Origin: an uncultured Porphyromonadaceae bacterium | Lineage (GTDB): Bacteria > Bacteroidota > Bacteroidia > Bacteroidales > Muribaculaceae | Assembly: GCA_900541555.1 (NCBI GenBank) | Contig: UQKE01000037.1 | Location: 1-22,270 of the forward strand | DNA: 22,270 nucleotides | Direction: 5' to 3' | Shown: positions 1 through 7,538 of the stretch, in pieces | Layout of the letters: each line of letters starts with the position of its first letter | How positions within the stretch are numbered: the stretch's first letter is position 1 | Position numbers and translations under genes: made by a program | The notes under the pieces: model-generated | What the model saw: only the letters and a program-made list of their open reading frames with translations | Told to the model about the DNA's origin: nothing | Database searches by the model: none

Positions 1-46
1 GGCACCTCCCCTATCCGCGCTATCGCGCGGCAGAGGAGGACATTGC
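1..46. repeat. Left arm of a long imperfect inverted repeat
   Basis: Bases 31-46 (CAGAGGAGGACATTGC) are the exact reverse complement of 158-173. The similarity continues less perfectly outward to the window edge, where 1-13 pairs with about 194-207. The arm is itself partly palindromic: CCGCGC at 15-20 can pair with GCGCGG at 25-30 around a TATC loop. The arm may extend beyond the window. No reading frame is supported here. It resembles an intergenic palindromic (REP-like) or MITE-like element, but the family is not recognised. Confidence 0.65.
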
Positions 47-157
47 GTGTTTGCCCAACTTCACAGTCTTTTCACTTTTTCCTACATTACAGCATTTCCA
101 ATTTTACCGCTTCAAACAAAATTCCATAGCTAAACTCTCAACCCTAAACTGCTACCG
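47..157. other. A/T-rich spacer between inverted repeat arms, no gene seen
   Basis: This 111-base stretch lies between the two repeat arms. It is A/T- and pyrimidine-rich on the plus strand. I see no convincing ORF, tRNA, or promoter with both -33 and -7 boxes. It could be the spacer of a small repeat element or ordinary intergenic DNA. Confidence 0.4.
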
Positions 158-207
158 GCAATGTCCTCCTCTGTATCGCCGCGCCAGCGCGATATAGGGG
201 AAGTGGC
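158..207. repeat. Right arm of the long imperfect inverted repeat
   Basis: Bases 158-173 are an exact 16-bp reverse complement of 31-46. The following bases, through the TATAGGGGAAGTGGC stretch at about 193-207, match the outer part of the left arm with small indels and substitutions. The arm contains its own short palindrome (TATCGC at 174-179 against GCGATA at 189-194). The G-rich sequence that follows, to about 235, has the look of dispersed intergenic repeats, but I cannot confirm other copies from this window. Confidence 0.6.
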
Positions 208-246
208 GAGGCTGCGAGCCGAAGGGGTTGACCCACAGCCGCAAAG

Positions 247-289
247 AATAAAAAAATACCACCTATCCACGCGAAACGCGGATAGGTGG
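247..289 (-). terminator. Intrinsic terminator of the macroglobulin gene
   Basis: CCACCTATCC at 259-268 pairs perfectly with GGATAGGTGG at 280-289. Inside, CGCG (270-273) pairs with CGCG (277-280 region) across a single bulged A and an AAA loop. Read on the minus strand, the stem is followed directly by a T-rich tract (complement of the A-run at 247-256). It lies 43 bases downstream of the macroglobulin stop codon, as expected for its Rho-independent terminator. Confidence 0.85.
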
Positions 290-332
290 ATATTTCAGTT
301 GCAGCCACGATTAAACTCGCAACATAAGGCAC

Positions 333-3300
333 TTATTTGACGACGACAGTTGCGCCCGAAGAATGAGCCGTGATTTGCGGCGCATACTGGCATTGCAACG
401 TGGCAATGCCCGAGGCGAAACTGCCCTGATTGTTGACAAAAACATCGTAAGTCGCAACATACGTGCCTTTCGGCAAACGGGTGACAAACAAATTAGTAGA
501 CGCATCGCGCGTTTCCCTGCAAACGCCAATGCCATCCTTCCATTCATACGCCTCTTTTTGGTCGACCGGCTCGAAGCAAGCCGCCCGCTCATCGGCAATC
601 GTCACAAATTCAAGGTCGCGCTCCGAACGGATTGTCAACCTCACCTGCACGCGGTCGCCCACGGCAAACGTGTCCGTCTCCCGCACATTGCCCTCCGCAT
701 CGTAGACAAGCAGTTGTTTTTCGATGCGCACGTCGGCCGTGGAATGTTTGCCCACTTGCGCCATCGGAGCGCGATAGCGGCAATAGACAGCGCCCCACGC
801 CGGAGCCGACGACGAACGGGAAATCTCCACCTCGCCGGATTTCATCATGCCGGCATCAAACGTGCGTTTGACATATCCCACATAAGGCGTAGCCCCTTCC
901 ATGTCGACTGCCACGCCGCCAATGCTGATTTCAGGCACATCGCCGCCGGCAGCGAGCCATTTCCCGCCACAAGAAAGAATGGCAGCGACAGCATCGCACG
1001 TGAGCGACGACGTTGGCCAACATTGTGTTTCCTTCTGAAGCAACAGCCAACGAAGCACACCCTCTACAGCTTCGCTGTCGCCGGGAGCAAGCGTGCGGAA
1101 AGCCCGCAACGCAGCAACTGCCGTTGCCGTCTTGTCGGCCTCGACATCCCAATACATGCCCTGCATGGCCGAAGTTCGCGCAAACTGCCGGATCGATTCC
1201 AAAATCCGAAGTGCTTCGTCGCGCTCCCCATAAGCGGACAACATGATTGCCGCATTTGCCTTGCCAACGATCGAATAATCGCCCCAATGGCGTTTCGCGC
1301 GGTCGATCACGCCATCGACCACCCACTGCAACGAATCCGGCAATGCCGGAACGCCAAGGGAAGTGCGCACGGCCACATAGTCGCTTGCTCGGGCAAAAAT
1401 CCTGTCGCTGTCTTGTTGCTCAACCGCTTGTTCTGCAAGGAGCTTGTCGCAATAAGCCACGCTTTTCTCCACGATGTCGCACAGAAGCATGTCGGTTTCC
1501 GTTTCTTCGCAACCGGCCTCGCGCAATTGCCCGCAAAGCCGCAATATGTCGATGGTGACCATTGGCGAACTTTCCGCGCCGCGAATCCAAGCAAAACCGC
1601 CGTCGGCATTCTGCAAATCTGCCAATGCGATCAACGCCTGTTGTTTCCTGTATTGTATCGTTGCCGGATCTGCCAGTTTCGACAATTGCGACATCGCTTC
1701 GGTTTCCGTTTTGGCGGCAGCCGTCCACGGTGTCTCCGCAAGGGAAAGCAGTTTCAGTTCCTCATTGGACTGCAAAGGAGATTCGAGCGACCGGCTTGCG
1801 CCCCACGACTTCAACGCCTCGGCCACAATCGGATTTTCGCGCACGACGAAATCGGCCAAAGCCGTCGCATAATAGTTGGCGGCAAAGCCGCGAGCCGTAG
1901 ACGATTCCGACACGACTGCCGGCAACGCCATGGCCGCATACCACACCGGATTGTCGCTATATTCAAACGTGACGCTTCCTTTCTCGAAGTGCGGCACGCT
2001 CACCATCTCTTTCTTCTTTGCACCCGACAGATAGAACGGCGCGGCATCTATCGCTTCCGATTCCGCAGGCAGCACGGCAATCGCGTTGCGCTCGCCGTCG
2101 GAAACGCCCTCGCCGTTGGTCACCGTCGTTTTGCAAATGATCATCTCCCCGCCATCGACAACAAAAGGCATTTCCACCATGGCCGAGCCGCGAGCAGCAA
2201 GTTTCACTCCGGCAAAGTTTTTTTCAACGACACGACCTTCATTTTCTATCTCAAAATGCACATCCACGATCTGCTCCGCGTCGGTGGCATTCATCACGGC
2301 AGCCTTTATCGTCAAGCTGTCGCCGTCGCGCACGAAGCGCGGCATGTTGGGTTCTATCATCAACGGCTTCGAAGCGGAAACAAGCCGGTCGATCGATGCC
2401 GTCAGCAAGTCTTCCGTATAGGCAACGGCCGTAAACTGCCATTGCGTATTGCGGTCGGGCACATCGAACGTAAACGTCACTTCGCCGTCTTCGCTCGCCA
2501 CAAGCCCCGGAAGGAAAAATGCCGTCTTCACCGCATCGTCGCGCAGCGGCATTTCCGATGCGCCGCCGGACGACATGCCGTCCGAAGTCCCTGCCAACAT
2601 GGCATCGGCCGCCACCGAATTAGTTCGCAAAACTTTGGTCTCAAACACCTCTTCTTTGGCAACGGGAAATGCCACAGTCGAATGGAACACCGCGTCCGAA
2701 GGAACATTGTAGAAATACCGCTTTCCGTACATATTCAAATAAGGCGGAGTAAAATATTCCATCGGATACCACTCCATATCCGACACGCAATATATCAAGT
2801 ATGTTCCCACCGAGCCTCTTGGCGCTGCCAGCATCCATCCCGGCATCGCGCCGCCTCCGGCATAGGGATGAAAATCATACAGGTTGGAAGCTATTGGATT
2901 CAAAGCGGCATCGTACATGTTGGCAATCACAGCCGTGCGGAAACGCTTCCCGTTGTTGCTCTTGACGCGCAAAGTCCATGTCTCTTTTCCGCCCGGGACC
3001 ACCTTGTCGCGGAATGTTTCTGTCGTGATTTCGATGGAATCCTGCGGGACAGCCGGAAGCAAATGGATTTGAGTTTCCGACAAACAATGACGATTCATTT
3101 GGTAAATGACAATCTCCGACCTTTCCTTGTCGGCAAATTTCGCACGCCCTGCAAATTCGTGCATTCCGGCTTTCTGGAAATGCCATCCCTCGTCGACCAC
3201 ATCGCCCGCGCAACTCACAACGTAGTAAAAATAATTGTCGCGCGAATTTCCATAGCGGAACGTAAACGATCCGTCCGGAGCGCATTGCACCTCAGGCAAC

Positions 3301-5915
3301 TGCTGCGCGAGGAAAAACGGCGTCTCAAACGGCGGAAGCGTGTCCGCCGCATGGGAAACAATCAAGCGCAATGCAGCCGTATCCGATTTTTCACGGGCGA
3401 AATACAATTGCATGTCGTACATTCCCGACGGGATCACCGACACGTCGACTGCCGGACGACCCGAACGGAACACGCCGGAAGCCACTACCGTCGAATCCTT
3501 GTCGCATGCACGCACGCGATAATGCACATCGGCATCGTCCACGCCGTTATCGCCGAAAAACACACGCACCGGCACATCGGCCACCGAATCGGCCACACAC
3601 GACTCTTGCGTCAAAAAGAATTTGTACCCGCCTTTGCCGACAATTATATTCTTGTCGAGCGTTTGCGTTTCGCCCCGCGCGTCGGTGGCTTGCAAATAGA
3701 GATAGAGTTTGTACTGCTCGTCGCTATCGTCAAACCACGACTTCGGCATCGGAATGGACCAACGCCCTGCCGAATCGGTCACGACCGTGCCCGACTTAGG
3801 CAAGAAACGGTCGGACGTTTCCATCCAATAAGTGTCTCGCTGGCGCAATTCGTATTCGATTGTCGCACCGGCAACCGGAGCTTGCGAATAAGTGCGGATT
3901 GTCCCTCCGACCTCCAACGAATCCATATCAATCAAGCTGGACGCTTCGGGATCGTACTCAATAAAAAACGTAGGCGCTTTGTATTCGCTCACATGAAACC
4001 GCATCGTGCCCAAATTATCGCCGGATGCCGGATCGAAAACCGCAATGGAATATTGTCCTGTTTTCAGCGTTTTCGGAACAATGAAACAAGAATCGCAACG
4101 CCCGAACCGGTCGGCAATCAAATCCATGGAGCTAATCCAATTCCCATTCGAATCGCCCAATTTGGCATTAAGCGTTTTTCCGGCTTCCACTTCCAACAAT
4201 CGATCGCCTGCAACATAGGCCACCACCGCAAACTTCACCGTTTCGCCCGGGCGATAGACTCCCCTGTCGGTGAACACTTTCGCATGCCACATCCGGGAAG
4301 TTTCCCCGTAAGAATAGAAATAAACACTTTGGGTTCCCGTGCGGTCGTCGCCATGCGTCGCATAAATGCGAATAGAATTGCCTCGTTTATAAAGCGTCGA
4401 ATCAAACACCACGTAGCCAAATTTGTTGGTCGATTTCGAAATTTCTTTTTCCCCATCCCGATCCACGACATGCACAACTGCGCCTTCCACCGGTCCGGAA
4501 GTAGCCGCATCGACGACATAGGCCCTGAATTCGCCGCGTTTATGCATTCTGACAGCCCAAACGTCAAGATCGGTCACTCGAATGTCGTGATCGTAATCGC
4601 TTGCGTCGGGCAATCGCATTTCCCCTGTTTTCGCATCTCTATATTGCGGCACAACTACATAGCGCCCCACGGACAACGGAGGAAGGCTTACTTCCATGCC
4701 CTCTTTCGCATCGATCACCTCTTGGGAATACACTTCTTCCAAATCGTTCAAGACATCGTCCACTGTTTTTTTCCTATCCCTTTCATAACCTTCGGGCTTT
4801 CGATAGACTTTAAGCGTCACTCTGTCGACGTTTCTCACTGCCAGCATTTTCACAATAATCGAATCGGTGCTCAAAGCCATGTCTTGCACTTCAATGCCCA
4901 CTCTTTGCTGTTCGAACAAAGCCAGCACGTTGCGCAGCTTGTTTATCCGCTTGTAATCAGGAAAGCGATCCACCGCCTGCCGAATCATCTCAATCGGAAA
5001 GCCGGAGACGTTCTCGGAATCCGGCAAATCCTCCATTTTCGATACATATTCCTGCAAATCCAACCATTCCGACAAAATTTCCACCGAATACGGGCTTTGT
5101 TCATTTTCACGATAGAATTGAAGCAAATAGTCGGCTATTTCCTCTTCCTCGTCATCGTCGTAGTCTTCGTTTGCCACACGTTGGAGTTCAGCATAGATAA
5201 ACGCGGCTGAGCCTCGGCGATGCTTCGTGAGCAACAACCGAAAAATTTTGTCGATCGCCGTCGACGGTTCGTCGCCGACGGAAGCAACAAAATCGTTGCA
5301 GCCGCGGAAAGGCCGCATCGGCGCATCGTCGTCGGACACCGCAACCAGATTGTCAACCATCCGATAGGCTATCGCATCGAGCAACGTCGGTGTAAATTCC
5401 GGACAATCTTCGGGCAAAACGAAAATCTTTTCATAGTCTTTCACATCCGTTGAAAATAGCAAATCCGCGTCGCGGAAAATCGAATCGGACAAAGCCGTCA
5501 TTTTCCAACAGAAATCCGCTTGGCTCCACTCGCGCATATCGTCGGAAACAACATCGCGCACCTCCGTGCGATTCCGATATTTATAGGAATTTTTATTGTA
5601 AAACGCGCCATACATGTCGGCTTCGAGCAGCCGCACAATAGCTTTCGTGCGGCGATCGGGCACGCGAGAAGCCAAACTGTCGACATAATGCACCATCTCC
5701 GGCATATAGTCGGCCGAAACATAGGACTTTGCCAACGACAATTTGACAAGCCCGTCGACAAGCGAGCGGCCGTCGTTTTTCCGCAAAGCTTTGTCGATCT
5801 GCTTTGCTGCATCGGTTATTACGGTTTCCGGATATTTAAAGTCGGGCGCTTTTTTCGCCTGCGCCAAACCGACAGCCAAAATGATAAGGCTCAATGATAA
5901 AATAATCTTCTTCAT
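333..5915 (-). CDS. Exported alpha-2-macroglobulin-like protein lacking the thioester motif
   Basis: The 1860-residue product starts with a classic Sec signal peptide (MKK, hydrophobic core, AQA-KK) without a lipobox cysteine, so it is probably periplasmic or secreted rather than a lipoprotein. Family features are visible. An MG2-type segment with DRGVYRPGETVKF lies near residues 551-562. A Gly/Ser-rich stretch at about 1105-1122 resembles a bait or linker. The A2M domain (FFLPGLVASEDGEVTFTF onward) begins near 1130. The alpha/alpha-toroid motif QNADGGFAWIRG lies near 1434-1446. Bacterial macroglobulins trap proteases in the periplasm, usually through a CxEQ thioester. Here the corresponding site (about 1330-1345, LPAVVSESSTARGFA) has no Cys or CxEQ, so covalent trapping is unlikely. 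An acidic run lies near 250-260. The gene follows the sigma operon after 90 bases on the same strand and ends at an intrinsic terminator. The partner gene pbpC, often linked in other bacteria, is not in view. Confidence 0.88.
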   Translation of the reverse strand: MKKIILSLSLIILAVGLAQAKKAPDFKYPETVITDAAKQIDKALRKNDGRSLVDGLVKLSLAKSYVSADYMPEMVHYVDSLASRVPDRRTKAIVRLLEADMYGAFYNKNSYKYRNRTEVRDVVSDDMREWSQADFCWKMTALSDSIFRDADLLFSTDVKDYEKIFVLPEDCPEFTPTLLDAIAYRMVDNLVAVSDDDAPMRPFRGCNDFVASVGDEPSTAIDKIFRLLLTKHRRGSAAFIYAELQRVANEDYDDDEEEEIADYLLQFYRENEQSPYSVEILSEWLDLQEYVSKMEDLPDSENVSGFPIEMIRQAVDRFPDYKRINKLRNVLALFEQQRVGIEVQDMALSTDSIIVKMLAVRNVDRVTLKVYRKPEGYERDRKKTVDDVLNDLEEVYSQEVIDAKEGMEVSLPPLSVGRYVVVPQYRDAKTGEMRLPDASDYDHDIRVTDLDVWAVRMHKRGEFRAYVVDAATSGPVEGAVVHVVDRDGEKEISKSTNKFGYVVFDSTLYKRGNSIRIYATHGDDRTGTQSVYFYSYGETSRMWHAKVFTDRGVYRPGETVKFAVVAYVAGDRLLEVEAGKTLNAKLGDSNGNWISSMDLIADRFGRCDSCFIVPKTLKTGQYSIAVFDPASGDNLGTMRFHVSEYKAPTFFIEYDPEASSLIDMDSLEVGGTIRTYSQAPVAGATIEYELRQRDTYWMETSDRFLPKSGTVVTDSAGRWSIPMPKSWFDDSDEQYKLYLYLQATDARGETQTLDKNIIVGKGGYKFFLTQESCVADSVADVPVRVFFGDNGVDDADVHYRVRACDKDSTVVASGVFRSGRPAVDVSVIPSGMYDMQLYFAREKSDTAALRLIVSHAADTLPPFETPFFLAQQLPEVQCAPDGSFTFRYGNSRDNYFYYVVSCAGDVVDEGWHFQKAGMHEFAGRAKFADKERSEIVIYQMNRHCLSETQIHLLPAVPQDSIEITTETFRDKVVPGGKETWTLRVKSNNGKRFRTAVIANMYDAALNPIASNLYDFHPYAGGGAMPGWMLAAPRGSVGTYLIYCVSDMEWYPMEYFTPPYLNMYGKRYFYNVPSDAVFHSTVAFPVAKEEVFETKVLRTNSVAADAMLAGTSDGMSSGGASEMPLRDDAVKTAFFLPGLVASEDGEVTFTFDVPDRNTQWQFTAVAYTEDLLTASIDRLVSASKPLMIEPNMPRFVRDGDSLTIKAAVMNATDAEQIVDVHFEIENEGRVVEKNFAGVKLAARGSAMVEMPFVVDGGEMIICKTTVTNGEGVSDGERNAIAVLPAESEAIDAAPFYLSGAKKKEMVSVPHFEKGSVTFEYSDNPVWYAAMALPAVVSESSTARGFAANYYATALADFVVRENPIVAEALKSWGASRSLESPLQSNEELKLLSLAETPWTAAAKTETEAMSQLSKLADPATIQYRKQQALIALADLQNADGGFAWIRGAESSPMVTIDILRLCGQLREAGCEETETDMLLCDIVEKSVAYCDKLLAEQAVEQQDSDRIFARASDYVAVRTSLGVPALPDSLQWVVDGVIDRAKRHWGDYSIVGKANAAIMLSAYGERDEALRILESIRQFARTSAMQGMYWDVEADKTATAVAALRAFRTLAPGDSEAVEGVLRWLLLQKETQCWPTSSLTCDAVAAILSCGGKWLAAGGDVPEISIGGVAVDMEGATPYVGYVKRTFDAGMMKSGEVEISRSSSAPAWGAVYCRYRAPMAQVGKHSTADVRIEKQLLVYDAEGNVRETDTFAVGDRVQVRLTIRSERDLEFVTIADERAACFEPVDQKEAYEWKDGIGVCRETRDASTNLFVTRLPKGTYVATYDVFVNNQGSFASGIATLQCQYAPQITAHSSGATVVVK

Positions 5916-5935
5916 GCCTTGTATGTTTTTTTGAC

Positions 5936-5970
5936 AAAAAAACGCCGAACCGGTATCCCGACGCGACGTT
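5936..5970 (-). terminator. Probable terminator after the sigma factor operon
   Basis: On the minus strand, AACGTCG (complement of 5964-5970) can pair with CGGCGTT (complement of 5941-5947), including one G-T wobble, and further weak pairing lies inside. The stem is followed by a run of Ts (complement of the As at 5936-5942). It sits between the Spy-like gene and the macroglobulin gene, only about 20 bases before the latter's ATG. It could therefore act as an attenuator rather than a full stop. Stem strength is moderate. Confidence 0.55.
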
Positions 5971-6005
5971 CTTATGATGGTTGTTTTTTTAGCTTGAAAT
6001 TTGTT

Positions 6006-6473
6006 TTATTTATTGCTTCCTTGCCTGTGGTAATTTAAAATGGTTTTTGTGAATTTATCTTCTGCTACTTTCAGTAGGAACAATTGCTTTTTTGTCAGAA
6101 TCTTTTCAAACTGCGAAAAATATTCCAATTCTATTTCGCCCTCTTTTTGCCGCGTCTTCGACAAGGCGATGGCCGTGGCTTCATATTCCGTATCGGACAC
6201 ATTATCCGCCGCAGCCACTTTCTTCATCAACGCGTCGGCTTCCTTGTTGACCAAATAGATTTCCTGCTCCATCTCTTCATAAAGCGGGAAAAATTTGCTT
6301 TGTTGCTCTTTGTCGAGAGACAGCTCCTTGGTGAAAAAGTCGAATTTGTACTTCTTTATTTCGTTCATCCAACGGCTTCTCGTCTCCGCATTGGAAGATT
6401 GCGCGACCATGACGCTTGGCAAAAGCATCAACACGAACAAGGTTATTGCGAATATAGATGATTTTCTTTTCAT
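6006..6473 (-). CDS. Exported LTxxQ/Spy-like helical protein
   Basis: The product is about 155 residues. A signal peptide (MKRKSSIF, hydrophobic stretch, VMVAQ) precedes a charged, mostly helical mature protein. Two LTxxQ-like motifs, LSLDKEQQ and ILTKKQ, resemble those of the Spy/CpxP family of periplasmic chaperones and stress sensors. I chose the ATG at 6473. An in-frame TTG at 6485 overlaps the TGA of the preceding gene (TTGA), but it would add only four residues, and ATG starts are the rule in this group. It is the third gene of an operon behind the ECF sigma factor and the probable anti-sigma factor. By analogy with CpxP it may sense envelope stress or be a target of the sigma factor. 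The Spy-like assignment is by motif only. Confidence 0.7.
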   Translation of the reverse strand: MKRKSSIFAITLFVLMLLPSVMVAQSSNAETRSRWMNEIKKYKFDFFTKELSLDKEQQSKFFPLYEEMEQEIYLVNKEADALMKKVAAADNVSDTEYEATAIALSKTRQKEGEIELEYFSQFEKILTKKQLFLLKVAEDKFTKTILNYHRQGSNK

Positions 6474-6481
6474 AAGACTTT

Positions 6482-6874
6482 TCAATTGATTGTGGAATCG
6501 ATGCTGCCCAATTCGATGCCGTCTTCATACATCTGCTCCAAAATGTCGTAATTGTCGATATTGCCATAATTCATGTAGTCGTCGACGAATTTTTCATCGC
6601 TCATCGCTTCGGCAATTTGCTCGTTATACTCCATGGAGCTCCGGCTTTTCAAATCGGAGAAAAGATACATCATGCACCATACGCCGCCAAACATGGCAGC
6701 CATATAAGCCCACGGACGAATGCGAAGCCATACTGTCGGCTTCTTTTCCTCCACAACAGGTTTTTCCGGAAGCATTTCAACCATTTTTTTCGAAAAATCG
6801 TCGAAATAGCCTTCCGGCACCTTGAATCCGGAGTCCTTGCTGAATCGGGCTAATATGTCGTCATCTTTTTTCAT
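6482..6874 (-). CDS. Single-pass membrane protein, probable anti-sigma factor
   Basis: The product is 130 residues. The N-terminal half is charged and carries GFKVPEGYFDDFSKKM, a pattern often seen in small Bacteroidetes proteins encoded next to ECF sigma factors. One transmembrane segment follows (about residues 54-72, AYMAAMFGGVWCMMYLF). The C-terminal part is acidic, ending in an aspartate- and tyrosine-rich tail. A cytoplasmic N-terminus and a periplasmic tail would suit an anti-sigma factor that holds the upstream-encoded sigma factor at the membrane. No zinc-binding anti-sigma (HxxxCxxC) motif is present. It lies 33 bases after the sigma gene, and its stop overlaps the possible TTG start of the next gene. 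The role is inferred from context; the family is not firmly recognised. Confidence 0.72.
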   Translation of the reverse strand: MKKDDDILARFSKDSGFKVPEGYFDDFSKKMVEMLPEKPVVEEKKPTVWLRIRPWAYMAAMFGGVWCMMYLFSDLKSRSSMEYNEQIAEAMSDEKFVDDYMNYGNIDNYDILEQMYEDGIELGSIDSTIN

Positions 6875-6907
6875 TGTAATCCTATGACTGCGTTTTTGCC
6901 AAATGGT

Positions 6908-7453
6908 TTAATTTTTCTCAAAAAAAAGTTCAATTTTTTTTACGGCATGATGGAAAGAGGCTTTCAACGCTCCGACAGAAGTGCCAAGTATTTCCGACAT
7001 TTCCTCGTATTTCATCTCGTCGAAATATTTCATGTTGAAAATGAGACGCTGTTTCTCCGGCAACGTAGCAATTGCCTTTTGCAACTTCAACTGCAATTCG
7101 TCGCCATCAAACCATTCGTCGCTTTCAAGCGAGCCGACAAGGAAAGAATCGTCGTCGAGCGACACATTTTGCCGTTGCCGCTCTTTGTTTAAAAACGTGA
7201 TGGATTCGTTGACTGCAATTTTGTAAAGCCAAGTCGACAATTTCGCTTCACCGCGAAATTGCTCGATGTTGCTCCATGCTTTGAGGAATGTGTTTTGCAA
7301 CAAGTCGTTGGCATCGTCGTGGCTCACCACCATCCGGCGAATCTGCCAATACAACGGCTCGCTGTACGTCCGTATAATCTCGGAAAAGGCGGCATGCCGT
7401 TTTTCCGGATTATGCAGATTGCGTATGATCTCCTCTTCCTCTTCTTTTTGCAT
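6908..7453 (-). CDS. RNA polymerase sigma factor, ECF subfamily
   Basis: The product is 181 residues from the ATG at 7453. Region 2 is clear: AFSEIIRTYSEPLYWQIRRMV, then DANDLLQNTFLKAWSNIEQFRG and STWLYKIAVNESITFLNKERQR. Region 4 follows: LPEKQRLIFNMKYFDEMKYEEMSEILGTSVGALKASFHHAVKKIE. This is the standard two-domain ECF layout with a short acidic linker, and no region 1 or 3. A longer reading from an ATG at 7489 is rejected because it would run through the promoter at 7471-7503. The sigma factor would direct RNA polymerase to a small regulon, probably for envelope functions judging by the membrane protein and exported protein that follow. Its upstream region resembles that of the neighbouring flavin reductase gene. 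Confidence 0.93.
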   Translation of the reverse strand: MQKEEEEEIIRNLHNPEKRHAAFSEIIRTYSEPLYWQIRRMVVSHDDANDLLQNTFLKAWSNIEQFRGEAKLSTWLYKIAVNESITFLNKERQRQNVSLDDDSFLVGSLESDEWFDGDELQLKLQKAIATLPEKQRLIFNMKYFDEMKYEEMSEILGTSVGALKASFHHAVKKIELFFEKN

Positions 7454-7470
7454 CGTGGACGATTTGTCAG

Positions 7471-7503
7471 GTAAAGGTACGGCAAACATTCCGACAAGGC
7501 AAA
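7471..7503 (-). promoter_or_regulatory. Bacteroidetes-type promoter of the sigma factor operon
   Basis: On the minus strand, TTTG (complement of 7500-7503) is followed after exactly 20 bases by TACCTTTAC (complement of 7471-7479). This matches the Bacteroidetes primary promoter pattern (TTTG at -33, TAnnTTTG at -7) except for the final A. The start codon at 7453 lies 17 bases beyond the -7 box. The position rules out the upstream ATG at 7489 as the start. Confidence 0.65.
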
Positions 7504-7514
7504 TTCATCGGCAT

Positions 7515-7533
7515 CTTATAGCGTTTTTTAACT
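7515..7533. repeat. 19-bp direct repeat, copy 1 (upstream of sigma promoter)
   Basis: CTTATAGCGTTTTTTAACT occurs exactly here and again at 8251-8269, in the same orientation. Here it lies between the flavin reductase stop codon and the sigma factor promoter, 11 bases upstream of the -33 box. The placement suggests a binding site for a regulator or an UP-like element. The remainder of the two promoter regions is also similar. Confidence 0.8.
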
Positions 7534-7538
7534 CAATA

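Noticed and set aside
144..332. Small minus-strand ORF of 62 codons near the left edge
   Set aside because: It runs through the repeat arm and the terminator hairpin, and its composition follows the repeat. No start context or domain supports it.
363..5210. Plus-strand ORF of 1615 codons
   Set aside because: It is the codon-aligned antisense of the macroglobulin gene. Its translation is rich in His, Arg and Cys with no recognisable domain. The minus-strand frame has a signal peptide and family motifs.
7454..7489. Upstream ATG extension of the sigma factor
   Set aside because: The extra 12 residues would be encoded within the promoter (7471-7503), before the expected transcription start.
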